Below, in pieces: positions 1-12,500 of a stretch of 64,000 nucleotides of DNA. The stretch spans positions 3,596,001 to 3,660,000 of the forward strand of contig OX337232.1 in the NCBI GenBank assembly GCA_946965045.2, written 5' to 3'. Position numbers and translations under genes: made by a program. The notes beneath the pieces were generated by a model. It was not told the origin of the DNA and ran no database searches. It saw only the letters and a program-made list of their open reading frames with translations. Origin of the DNA: Epithemia pelagica. Taxonomy: Eukaryota > Bacillariophyta > Bacillariophyceae > Surirellales > Surirellaceae. How positions within the stretch are numbered: the stretch's first letter is position 1; every line of letters starts with the position of its first letter.

Positions 1-810
1 TCTCTTGTGGGGAGCATGCGAATGCTCACCTCTCCTATATGCCATGCTGGCTCGCGACTGCTCGCAGATATCACAGCAGCTTGTTGGCAGTTTAGACGAT
101 GGTCGGAATCAATCGCACACATCTGCTTGCCACCGAGCAGCTGGCAGGAAGCCATGGCGCTCTTGTGTTTTTTTGGTACAGTTCAAGTTGGAAGGAAGAA
201 CGACATGCATCCATTGGGGGAGCGAACCCCTCGCCAAGGCGGCAACCAAGGCCACGCAATAATGGGGACTGTCGCTGGGCATCTCAAGTCCCATGATGGT
301 GATGGATGATGGATCATCTGGATGACCAACGGTTTCCCCCAAACCCATCTGGATCGGTTGTTGCGTCTTCTGTCAAAACGCGTTTCTCGTCTCGTTACCT
401 TGACTCGATTGCTTCGACAATGGGACAATAGCTCTCCTAGACCGAGACATACAGAGGTAGCGATAGCGTGTTGCCTCTAAGTCTCTCTGGCTAGTACTTT
501 CTGATGTTAATGTATTGAGAGGATGATAATATACTAAACCTCTTGCATCTTGCGTTTTGTACGCAAGGCTTGGAGTCCCTAATATATAGGTAGTGGTAAT
601 AATCGACCGTCCATATGGCACAATCCAATCTCTGTTCGCGTCTGTTCCGTTCTGTTAGCGTTTTGCACATTCTCATGCTGGGCACGTTCCAAGAGTAACA
701 CATCATGACAAGTGCGTGCAAATTAATATGTGTGCGTCTTTGTGTGTATTGTTCGTTTTCTTTTTTTCTGATTGATTAGGCGAGAGTATGTACAACTCCA
801 TTTCTCTCTA
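1..810. other. Intergenic, no gene recognised
   Basis: This stretch lies downstream of the minus-strand transporter that ends at 811. Only short open frames without recognisable protein character are present on either strand. I see no RNA gene, repeat or mobile-element end. It probably holds the transporter 3' UTR and spacer. Confidence 0.4.
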
Positions 811-3417
811 CTACGCGACATGGCCAGCATGGGCATCTACTTCGTCATCGTCCACGTCGTCATCTGGATCATGCATACAGAGGGCCACTGCCTCGTCTTC
901 GTCTTCTTCCTCTTGTTCATGGTGTCGTCGTTTTCTCCGTCGTCCCCAAAAGCAGGCCAAGATCAAATCACCCAAATCTCCCTGTCCGCCTTCCCATTCT
1001 CCATTGGCAGGAGGAATGGGCATGGTCCCACGATGAAATCGTTCCAAGTAGCCGCAATTTTGAAAGAGATTGGCCGCAAAGCGGGGCAACGAGTACACCT
1101 TGACGTATTGGGGATCGTTGTGAATGTCGGCATGCTGTGCGTGCGCCCAGGCACACAATCCACGCTCTTCGTCCGTACCGGGAATGGTATTGTCCATAAT
1201 CATGGAAGTAATCAGGGCAATCACCATGGGGCTACTCATCAACGCCAGGGCAATTTGACCAAAGGCCGTATCGAAAAACGGGCTTTTCTTGCTATCTTCA
1301 TCGGCCAAGGTGGTCGTAAAGTATCCGCCGGGTCCGGCAATGGACAAGCTGTAAAATATGGAAAAGCCAACAATGAACAGGTTACGGTGATTGTTCAGCG
1401 TAATGTACTGTAAATTGGACATTCCCACAGCTACTAGCACTGCCAATACAACACAAAACATGCCTCCAATAATGCCAGATGGCAGCGCTGCCATGGTGGC
1501 CGCGGCCTTGCCCAAAACACCCACCAAAATCAAAATAATGGAAGCCATTTGAACGACCACACGAGAGCCTACGCCTGTCAGGGCCATGACGCCAATATTT
1601 CCGGTCGACGACGTGGAACCTGACCCAGTGCCAAACATGCCCGTCATCATGACACCGAGACCTTCAGCCGCCAAGCCACGGCTAATAATACCGGGTGTGG
1701 GAGGAGGTGCACCGCAAATGCGTGCGCAGGAATAGTAATCTCCCACCGACTCAATCATACTCGCCATCATGGCTCCAAACATGGGAATCACGCCTGTTTC
1801 ATGGTTCCGAAAATCGAACACGTCAGATAAAAATGCAACAGAGAAGTGTCGACCTAGCTAACAGTACTTACCATACGATTCGAACCGCAATCCACCCCAC
1901 TGACCAGGATACGGGAGTCGGAAGAAGGGCATGTCTTCAATAATGTGGTTGGCGCCGTCTGTGCGACAAGCACTGCCTTCCTCCCAAACGTCATGAGCGG
2001 TGAAAATGGCACTGAGTGACCAGGTAAACCCCATGGCCACCAGTAGTGGAAAGAGGGAGATAAATAACAAGAGACTGCCTGCTGCGCCACCGGCACCGAG
2101 GGACGTGGCCGATCCTCCGGCCATGTGCTTAATGTATTGACTGCAAATGACGGCCAGTATCATCATGGTTAACCCCATGGGAAAGCAGGTCGAAACATTG
2201 GCAAAACCAACGTCGTAGTATCCCAAACCAATGGTAATAATCACCGCTGAAATGGTGATGGGAGAAATGTACTTGAGAATAGGAACAATGGCACCACTGT
2301 AACCTAGAATTGCTTGAACCATACCCGCTACCTAGGAAAATGAAACGCGCAAGAAGATGATGTGAGTGGTCAAACTGAAACACACACGGCGGCACAAGGG
2401 CAAACGTCGACTTGTGTGGCAACGTACCAAAACAGACCCCGACAAGACTTGCATGGTCTGTATAAACCGTTCTTGTGGATCGGCAATGGCTTGTAATTGG
2501 GGATGTTGAATAATGCTGAGGGTCGGTGGTAGATAGGCAAAACTTGGCACTTGAAAAATGGGTAATCGATTGCCAAAGGTGGTTTGAATCAAGGTATTTA
2601 ACCCAGTGACAACCGCAATGGTTCCAATGAGTTCCGCCGATTGATGCGAGGTTCCTCCCATGAGTGGAACAATGGTCAATGGAATAAGACCTAATCCTCC
2701 AAACAAGGTCAAGGCATTTTGAAAGCCCAACAAGATTGTGAGTGACACGGACGGAACATGGGAAATGGTATATTGAATGCCATTTTTCTTTGCCTCGGCT
2801 TCATAATCAAAATTGTGATGATGATGATCACTCCCAAATCCACTGGAACTGCTCACTGTACTGGGTCCATGCGAGGAGGGTGCCTTTTCCAAACTATTGC
2901 TACATGAGCCGCCGCCACTACTGCTATTGCTACTGCAACCCACTCGATCCGTTCCTTGGAGTAACATGGAGGGTGGCGTCAGCCGTTTGCTATTGTTGCT
3001 CCCATTGCTTCCCGACACGGTGGCTTCATCCGACAAGGATTCATCGGCCGTCAAGTCCGTCGTGGTCCGTGTGGTGGTGGCCGTACTGCTGCTTGTTGTG
3101 GTGGAACTGAGAGCCGTTCGTCCGGGTGTGGACGGATCTCGCAAGGGAATCTTGATGGTACCTTGGCCCAACATGGAAGAATTGGACAACGACGACGAAT
3201 TCTTGGGGAGCAGCCGTCCATCCATGACGACTACGGTTTTGGTCGTTGGATTGTGGGACGGAAAATGATCATTTTCATCTTCGTCATCGGCATCCAGTGA
3301 TGTATTGTAAGAGTCGGAATGACTGTGATGGCGGCGACGCCGACCGCTACCACTTCCTCCTTGATGGCGATGATACTGTTGCACCATTAAGACTTGATCT
3401 TCAAAGGAGGTGTCCAT
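811..3417 (-). CDS. NAT/NCS2 (SLC23-type) nucleobase-ascorbate transporter, copy 1
   Basis: Integral membrane permease of the nucleobase-ascorbate transporter family, which carries purines, pyrimidines or ascorbate with H+ or Na+. Three exons fit: 3417-2428, 2331-1872 and 1793-811, with GT-AG introns of 96 and 78 nt, giving 810 residues in frame. The first 240 or so residues are a Ser/Asn/Thr-rich, non-membrane tail. The permease core follows, with segments such as LGFQNALTLFGGLGLIPLTI and the family signature NIGVMALTG (N-x-G-x4-T) in exon 3. The residue before that Asn is Gly rather than the Gln/Glu or Pro usual in characterised members, so the substrate is not predictable. The C-terminus is acidic. 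The start is the first in-frame ATG; the frame stays open to 3522 without an earlier ATG, so an upstream exon cannot be excluded. A tandem paralogue lies at 5763-8504. Confidence 0.9.
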
Positions 3418-5762
3418 CTTGCTGCAAAGATTCTCGAGTCGAGATAGGTGCTCCTTTCTCAAATAAAGATTTCGGAATGTGAATCTACCACCAGTCGGAT
3501 TCTCAGACACAAAACCCAGCAAGCTGAGCTGTTATCTTCTCTTCCTTGTTGCCGTCGCGAGAGAACTTGGTTGGTGGTGGTGATGCGTGGCGCAGAAATT
3601 AACTCGTCCTTCAGAAGTTCGGAATTCTCACCGTCTCGTTTGGTACGTGCGAAGGATGAATTCGAACCTGCGGGTTACCAACCAACCAAACAACAACACT
3701 TTCTTTTTTCTTCTTCCTTTTTGTTTGACAATCTCTTGAGTATAATATTTCCAAGGAATCGTTTCACAGAATATAGATCAAGATCTCCAACAAGCACCAC
3801 CGAGGGAAACAAACAACCGCTGTACAAAAAAGTCGTTGCTACCGAAAGGGCATCTCTCGCAAGGCTCAAAAGAAACAAGAACAACAGCAACAACACCCTG
3901 CGGATTGATGGATGGATCAGGAGCGACTTTGTTGTTGGGTGGAACGATCGCTCTTTCGGCCGGCTGTCCTCAAAGTCAAAATTCTTGAATGATCCTTCTT
4001 GGCCTCTGATTCTCTGGAAGAATGAATATAAGTGCGATTCAGCAAAGCACAAAACGTCTCTCTTGACTGGAGCGAGTTGCTTGCTTCTAATACAGGAGAA
4101 GTGGTGGCGGTGGTTGCACCTCGCTGTCTGATGGAGAGGCACACGAAGAGAAAAGAAGTCAATCTGTCAGTAGCGTGTCTCTTTTGTTGATCCAATAAAA
4201 TCGCAAAAGTGCAAAGTGGAGCTCGTTTGCTTCTGATTTGGCAACGGAAGAGTCCAAACGCGGTTGTAACGCACCCTTACTATGGTCTGGTTGGTGGCTG
4301 GTAAGTAGAATAGAGCCCTGTATTACTCCGCAAACGAAACGAGATTCCAACAACAGAAACAGATGGTGCGCGCTAATAGAACAACTCCTCCACCATTCGC
4401 AGCAGAGCGACTTGTGATCAAGTGCCGTCCACTCGTGTGTGTGTGTCCAATCAACTGCTCCTGTTGCGTTGTCGCTCTTCTTTTTGTCTCCCTCTGCTGC
4501 TGCTGCTGTCTGTGTCGTTGATCAATATGAGGATGACGACACAAGTCCAACCAGCAGATGATAAAAGAACAAGGGGGGGCCAAAGGCCTCTCCACCAATC
4601 GCACCAACCAACACAGCCAAGGAGAACAACCGATTCCGCAAACCAGAGACTGTGAGAGAAGGCGAACAGAAGAACACTCGGAAAAACGAGGTGTAAAGAT
4701 TCAAAATTTCATACTAGTACTCAAATACGCATAGTAAAATAGAAAAAAGGATCAGTTGGATTTTGTTCCTTTCCATTTTTCCCATCTTCCTCTCCTTGGG
4801 ACGGCACCAACCAGCCGTTCGGGCCACACGCCAACGCACCACATGGATGACGTACGGACGAGGGGACGGCAGCGCCATGCAACAGATGCACGTTACGGCA
4901 ACAATTGAATTCTGCTGCGACAACGACAAACACGTGGTGCAGTTGGAAGAGACTCGCACACCAAAAGTGATGGCCGCAGGGGAGTGTGTCGTGTGTCGTG
5001 TGGCGTTGTCTCATTGTGCGTTTGTGGCTTGGAGGTGCACGTCGGCTCCAAAAGTGTCACAACTCTCCTTTGGCACCTCCGGGGTCTATGTGTTGTGTCA
5101 GGCAATCGAGATGGTAGATGCGAGGATGACACATGACATGGGAATGATGTGTTGAATCTATCAACATCACCTATGCATTTTCAAAAGTGTCAGAGGATGT
5201 GTGAACGTCGACCTGGAGGGTGTCAACAAGACAAGCAACATCTCTTGCCACATTTCGGGGGGGATGACCTACGTCTATACTCACGTATCCGAATAGATTC
5301 GGCGACAATACTATGTCGAATCTAAATAGACTAGCAGAGTCACGTGGTCGATCCATTAGTGGACATGCAAGAGATCCTAACAAGCGTCAGTGGATGGAAT
5401 CCAGATTATATGATCTATTGCCTGGCTCTTTGTAATGGGACTGGAATACCATTGAGTGTTTCAAGGTGGAAGTAGTAGTCTGTTGGTATCATGGTTTTTT
5501 GTGTTAGAATATGTAGTAGCAACGGGAAGCATCATCCACCCCTATGGACAGAGAGTTCGGGGCCATGGATGTGTGTATGGAACGGAGAGTCTTTTTCTCA
5601 CTCCACAGTTGCGTTTCTCCAGGAATGGACATTCTCATTCCAGGGAACTGCCTCCATCCATTTCTATAATTTAGGTTTTCGTATTGACAAGAGTCTGGCT
5701 GTGTAGTTCCAGAACAATAGTAGTGCTTGTGTTTGTTTGTTTGTTTGTATCCTTCATCCGAA
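3418..5762. other. Intergenic between the two transporters
   Basis: About 2.3 kb containing the 5' region of transporter copy 1 and the 3' region of copy 2. Open frames here (for example plus 4763-5155) have no recognisable domain, and overlapping frames on both strands are equally long, so none is called. No mobile-element termini or RNA genes were seen. Confidence 0.4.
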
Positions 5763-8504
5763 TTAGGCGCTATAGCCTCGTTCGTCGCGCAAATCTTGCA
5801 CGTCCGGATCCATTTCCACGGCATGATATTGCGACCCCGACGACGATCGATACGTCTTGCGGTTCGTTCGTGTCGAAGAGGACGACGGTGGTGGTGGTGC
5901 CACAAAGAGATCGGACATGTCCCCCCGACTGCCCGCCCATTGTCCATTCACGGGAGGAATGGGCATGGTCCCACGATGAAAGAATTCCAAATAGCCACAA
6001 TTTTGAAAGAGTCGGGCCCAAAAGGATGGCAACGAGTACGATTGGACATATTGCGGATCATTGTGAATGTCCGCATCCCGTGCCTTGGTCCAGGCCTTGA
6101 GGCCACGTTCTTCGTCTGTTCCTGGAATCGTGTTGTCCAAGGTGAAGGATACCAACACGGCAATGACCATGGGACTACTCAAGAGGGCCAACGCAATCCG
6201 ACCGGCTGCCGTATCGCCAAAGGGATTTTCTTCCAATGTGGAAAAGTATCCACCCGGTCCGGCAATGGACAAACAGTTAAAGACCGCGAATCCAATAATG
6301 AACAAGTTTCGGTCGTTTCGTAATGAAACATATTGCAAGTTGGACAATCCCACCGCGACCAAGACGGCCAAGACGACACAAAACATGCCACCGACAATGG
6401 CTGAGGGCAAGGCCGCCAAGGCGGCCGATACTTTTCCCATCATACCAACTGCCACAATCATAATGAGGGCTGCCATTTGTACGACCGCTCGCGAACCAAC
6501 ACCCGTCAAGGCAATGACCCCAATGTTCCCCGACGACGATGTCACACCGGACCCTGTTCCATACAGACCGGCCATCATGACACCAATGCCTTCGGCTGCC
6601 AAACCGCGACTTATTATGCCTGGTGTGGGTGGAGGAGCTCCACTGACGCGAGCACACGTGTAATAATGGCCCACCGATTCAATCATACTCGCCATGACGG
6701 CTCCCATCATGGGGACGATTCCTACATGTGTATAGAAATCAGGAGAAAGCGCCGAGTCAGAAACAATCACAATCCAATTCCATGCCAAAGCAACGGTTGA
6801 AACGACTGTCGAAACACACACGTACCGTATAGTTCAAAGCGGAATCCATGCCATTGTCCGGGGTAGGGGATTCGTAAAAAGGGCATGTGTTCAATCAAAT
6901 CGCGCGCTCCATCGGTCCGGCAGGCACTCCCTTCATCCCAGACATTGTAGGCCGTTAAAATGGCACTGAGAGATCCCGTAAAGGTCATGGCCATGAGAAT
7001 GGGCAAGAGGGACAAAAAGAAGCGAATACCACCCATACATCCACCATTGGACGTTCCGCCACTCGTGGCATCGCCACCCGTTGTGGGAGTGGACCGACCA
7101 CCCACGGGAGCCATGTGGGAATGCCGTCCCACATTGCCACTGCTGCTGGTAGTACTGTGATCGGTATGATGCTGATGTACCATGGGGGGTTGCGACGATG
7201 GTCCTTCGTGAACGGAATGTGGAAACACGTGATGGTGATGATGATGGTGATCTTGGAGAATTTCTTCATCGTCGTCGTCCACGTCGTCGTCGTCGTCATG
7301 TTCTGGATGGGTCGGCAAACTGGCGGGTTTGAAAAATTGACTGCAAATCACGGCCAAGAGCATCATGGTCAATCCCATGGGGAAACATGTGGCCACTTTG
7401 GAAAAGCCAACATCGTAATAGCCCAATCCAATGGCAATGGTAACGGAAGCAATGGTGACGGGGGAAATGTACTTGAGCATGGGCACGACGGCACCACTGT
7501 ATCCCAAGGCCATTTGCACAAAGCCAGCCACCTGTTGTATGACAGAGCATCGATGGAAAAGAACAGTCGTGAGAAACCACAGTGCGCGCACAAGTTCCGG
7601 TTCCATATCAAACATGACCGTGCTCCGACGATAGACACAACGCCAACATACGTACCATGATGGATCCGGAAATGACTTGAATGGTTTGTTTGAATCGTTC
7701 ACTGTCATCTTCAATGGCTTGTAGTTGAGTATTGTTGATGATACTAATGGTCGGTGGCAAATAGGAAAAGCTCGTGACTTGAAAAATGGGCAATCGATTG
7801 CCGAGCGTGGATTGAATCAAGGTATTCAAGCCCATGACAAAGTAAATGGTGCCAATCATTTCGGCCGCTTGGAAGGGCGTTCCGCCCATGAGAGGAACAA
7901 TGGTAAGGGGAATCAAGACCAGACCACCCAAGAGGGTCAAGGCATGTTGACAACCCAACAAAAAGGTCAAGGGGATGGGCGGAACTTCGGTAATGGGATA
8001 TTGAATGCCATGTTTGCGGGCTTCGAGGGCATAATCAATGTATTCTTCTTCATCTTCGTCGTCGTCTTCTTCGTCGTCGTCTTCCTCGACATTTTCAATC
8101 ACGGTAGGGTAATGGTGGTTGCCCTCATCGTCGCCTTGAGGATTGGAGGGGGAAACCAACGACGACGACGACGACGATGAGGATTTATGGACCAAGCGTC
8201 GTGAGGTTCCGGAAGGAGTGCGACGACTACTCGTTTGTGACTGTTGCTGCTGTTGCTGCATGGGAATCTTGACGGTCGACTTGCCCAACAAGGAGGAGGA
8301 GGAAGTAGTAGTGTGTGCAGCAGCAGCAGCATGTGGATGAGCATGACGACGATGAAAGAGAGACTCCGCAGTAGTAGTTCCTGGTTGTTGCAGTTGTGGT
8401 TGCACTTGAATTTCATTGGGATGATCGTCGTTGTAGGGTCGCCGCTGACCCACAAAGGCTTGGTGGTGGTGATCTGGATGATGATTGGGTGGCACCGACG
8501 TCAT
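5763..8504 (-). CDS. NAT/NCS2 (SLC23-type) nucleobase-ascorbate transporter, copy 2
   Basis: Tandem paralogue of the transporter at 811-3417. Exons 8504-7656, 7531-6826 and 6721-5763 (introns 124 and 104 nt, GT-AG) give 837 residues. Both introns fall at the same codon and phase as in copy 1: phase 0 after SGSIM and phase 1 inside the Gly codon before IVPMMGA. The two genes therefore arose by DNA-level duplication. The family signature is NIGVIALTG, again preceded by Gly. The cytosolic N-terminus of about 190 residues carries Ser runs and an acidic stretch rich in Asp/Glu. Exon 2 contains an extramembrane insertion of about 90 residues absent from copy 1. It is rich in Asp and His, including seven consecutive His. 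The start is the ATG at 8504. Substrate is unknown. Confidence 0.9.
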
Positions 8505-9567
8505 GATGAAATTCTAGAACAAGGGGGTTGTCGTTTGTTGTTTGTTTGTTTGTTTGTTGTTACGGTGGTTGGAACTTCCTCGACGCACTGTGCACTCTCT
8601 CTCGCGCGCGCTATCTGCCAGTGTGTCGTCGATGATGATGATGATGATGATGATAATGATACTGAAGGAATACTCTAGCCAGATCCACAACGCGCCACGA
8701 TTCGGTAGGCGGCAGTTGTTGTTCGAGAAACAATGGAGATACCACACACACACAAGACGGAAGAACGAATGGTCCGAGGCCACACCACAAACGGGAGAAT
8801 TCTTTTCTCGTTTCAACTCTCTCTCTCTCTCGGCGCAAAAGCCTCTCCACCACCACTCGTCGTCTCGTTGTGGTTTGCCTTCTTGTTGGTCTGTCGCTCT
8901 CTCGAACCCAACCCCAACAGAAAGGGCGAGCAGACACTCGAGTTCTCACGCGAATCCAAGAAGAGAGCCAAACACACCAAGAAAAAAAGCGAATGGAGAA
9001 TGGACCGACACAACAAAAGGGAAGTGCACGGACGGCAGCAGCTTGTGTGTCTGTCTGTGGCTCGTCGTGTCCTCCCCGGTTGACGGTCGGTCCTTGGCAG
9101 ATGGTGTATCTTCGGACTATTTCCACGTGTGATTCTGCGACCGATTGCTCCGCGCTCGGGCCGGCCAGCTCGGTCCGGATGATGGATGGCGCGGATGGGG
9201 ACTGCGACCACAACGCGCGCCGCCAAGTCATTCGGGCGGGGTCGAGGTGTGCAGTATAGGTGCACAGAGAGGCATACCGATCGTTTGTTAACACAACCAC
9301 CACCACAACAACAACCGCAAGGACCATCCTACCAGAACACACAACACAACAACCGTTTGTTCCTTCTTCTCTTGTGTGGAAGAAAGAGTTTCCAGTGGAT
9401 CAAGAGTCTCGAAAACGTAGAGCGTGTGCCAAACCAAGAGTCTCGTTCCTACGACAATTTATGTTTCGTGTTCCATCATCCTCATGAAGAAGCAGGGAAC
9501 AAACCTCTATCATTATTATTCTTATGATTCGAGCCAACGTCAATTGGGTTCGACATGTATTAGGGTA
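8505..9567. promoter_or_regulatory. Divergent intergenic region between transporter copy 2 and the long secreted protein
   Basis: About 1 kb separating two divergently transcribed genes, so it should contain both promoters. It holds a trinucleotide ATG/GAT tract at about 8629-8661 and a CT-rich patch near 8815-8831. No TATA box or other element could be assigned with confidence. An in-frame ATG at 9484 would extend the downstream gene by 28 residues. Confidence 0.35.
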
Positions 9568-12500
9568 ATGACAGAACGAAGGAAACGAAAAAGAAGGATT
9601 GCACTGGCAGTACAAGGACTACCACTCCTGGTAGTATCATTCTTACTCTCATTGGTACCCCTGGCAACGTCCTGGACCACCAGCCTTCAACAACCATGGA
9701 GGACAGTATCGACCATTGAGTACAATCGAAGGATTCTACAACAACAACAGCATCCACCACATTCCGTGGCTCCTCGTCGTCCTTTCTCCATTCAAAGTGC
9801 CGTCACTACAACGCCCGAAAAGCCTCCAGTCGATCCCCACAAACAACAACAACAACAACAACAACATGAACAGCAAGCACCGAATCCGAATGGTAGTGGT
9901 GGTACCACCACGACCTTGTTGCCCACTTCTCCCTTGGAAGCAGCCGCTGCTGCTGCTGGATCGACGGCCGTGTCTGATCCGAATCAAGAAACTGACGACG
10001 AGGACAACGAGGACAATGATGATTCTCCGAGTGGCTTGCATCACTTTTTTCGATCGCGACGAAATGGTCGCGCCAAACGACGCACCATTCGCGTGCAACA
10101 GTATTGGAAAAGCAATCCCTTGTCCGAAGGTAACAAGGAGGAACAACCAGAGAAATCGGGGGTATCACCACCAGTATCCACGAGCAACCACCACCACCAC
10201 AAGGACAATCATACCATGGTGACGGAATGGACCTTGATGCAACCGCCTGGAAACGAAGGAACCACCACTGGCACGACTCCCACCACCAATCCCATGTGGT
10301 CCTCGTCGTCCTCTTGGAACGGGGCCTGTTTTGCCAGTCGGGACACCACCCACAATCCAACACCACCAAGTACAACCACTGCCAAAATTCCTCCCTTGGT
10401 CAATGCCACCTTGTTGGTCGACGATCCCGTGCCGCCCACCAGCACTCAGACCACCACCACACCACCAAGCACAACCACAACGACGGTTCCCCACCCAACC
10501 AACCACAACCACAATAACAAGGGAGAATCCGCCACCACGGACGACCCGGCCAGCACCACCACCACGGCCCAAATTCCTCCCTTGGTCAATGCCACCTTGT
10601 TGGTTGACGATCCCCTGCCACCCACCAGCACCCAAACAACGACAACACCAACAACCACAACGACGGTTCCCCATCCAACCAATCACGACCACAAGAACAA
10701 TGGCGAATCCGCCACCACGGACGACCCTGCCAGCAGCACCACCACGGCCCAAATTCCTCCCTTGGTCAATGCCACCTTGTTGGTGGATCCCCTACCCACA
10801 ACCAAAACGACGACGACGACAACAACCACAGGGGGGCACCACCACCATGACAACACCAACCGCCACAAGGAAGCAGGACCAGGACAACCACCACAACCCC
10901 AACAACAACAGTCCCAACCACCCGGAGTGACTCTCAGATCCTCGACTGTAGCATCATCCACTCCTCCTACTTTGACAAAGGAGGAGGAGGAGGAGGACCA
11001 ACCATCACCACCGTCAGCCGGAGTAGGAGGGACCTCACAAGAACAAGAACAAGAACAACAGCAACAACATTTGCCAAACCAGCAGCCAGTGGGAGAGACA
11101 CTGGAACCAGCACCACCCGAGCCAGAGTCCAAACCACTCATGACACCACCACCACGTGCTGGGCAACCACCAATGGCAGAGACCCTTTCGGAACCACCAC
11201 ACAATAAGGAACGATCACAACCATCCTTTTTCGAAGAGGCGACTCGAGTGTCGCACGAAACCAATGTACCCCCACCACACGCCAAAGAAGAAGAAGAAGA
11301 AGAAGCACGGGCGTCCTTGGCCGAGGAACCCACCACCACAACAACACCGGTCGACCTGTTGCAACAAGCCATGCAGCAAGCTCTGCAACAACAACAGCCG
11401 CAAGAGGTTCCACTCGCACAACCACCAGCACCAATCACAGCAATACCGGCAACGACGCCACCACAAGCTAGCCAGGACACTGAAAATGACAATGACGAGG
11501 ATTGGATGGTGGCCGCCAGTGAAACCTTGGCTTCGGCAGCCGCTCAAACCTGGGCGGCTGCCACGGCCGTCTTTCAGAATCACACGGCTACGGTTTGGAA
11601 TTCTTGGGCGGACCAAGTCCAAAATGCCACCACCACGACCGCATCAACAGAGCCCTCTTCCTTTCAAGGGTCATTCGTTCCACTAGCAACTCCGGCATCT
11701 CCAGACATAGTCCCACCATCCGAGGCCCCGGCACCTTTGCCGGCACCCCCATCATCTACAACAACAACACAACAACAACAAGCTCCCGATGGAGTTGTGA
11801 CAGAGCCACCCGCTCCATCGCCCCCACTCCAGGTTCCCGGTGCGGTGGAACCATCCCCTGTATTGCAACAAGAACAATCGCCCCCACTCCAGGTTCCCGG
11901 TGCGGTGGAACCGTACGCACAACAACAACCACAACCACAAGCCGAGTCCACACCGTTGCAAGTTCCAGGTCCCTTCCCACAACAGCCAGTACAACCAGCC
12001 GAGTCGTCGTCATTGCCACCACCACAACCTCCACAACAACAACAACAAGTTTCCAGTCCATTCCATCAGCAACAACAGTCACCACAACAACAACAACAAG
12101 TTCCAGGTGCTTACCATCCAATCGATGCTCCATCGGCACCCCTGCATGCTCCTCCTGCTGGTCCATTCCAGCAACCACCACCACAACAACAGGCGCAATC
12201 ACCACACCCTCCAGGTGTTGTTCCAGGTGGAGTGGCCCAGCCACCACCACCACAAGGTCCAGGTTCCTTTCAGCAATTCCAAGGTCCTCCTCCTGTGTTT
12301 CAAACACCACCACCACAGCCCCAAGTACAAGTGCCAGGTTCATTTTCGCAGTTCCAGCCGCAAGCTCCCGGTGCTTACCAACCAGCACCTCCTTCCGAGA
12401 TTTCTCCACGACAAGGAACAAGTCCATTTCCGCAATCACCACCGGTACCACCGCAAGGTCCGGTGGGTCAACCAACATATCCACAAGCGCAGTCTGTTCC

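Noticed and set aside
772-1413. 213-codon plus-strand frame opposite transporter exon 3
   Set aside because: It overlaps a well-supported transporter exon with conserved family motifs on the other strand and encodes nothing recognisable.
4763-5155. 130-codon plus-strand frame between the transporters
   Set aside because: Equally long frames occur on the opposite strand, there is no domain or signal, and its composition looks non-coding.
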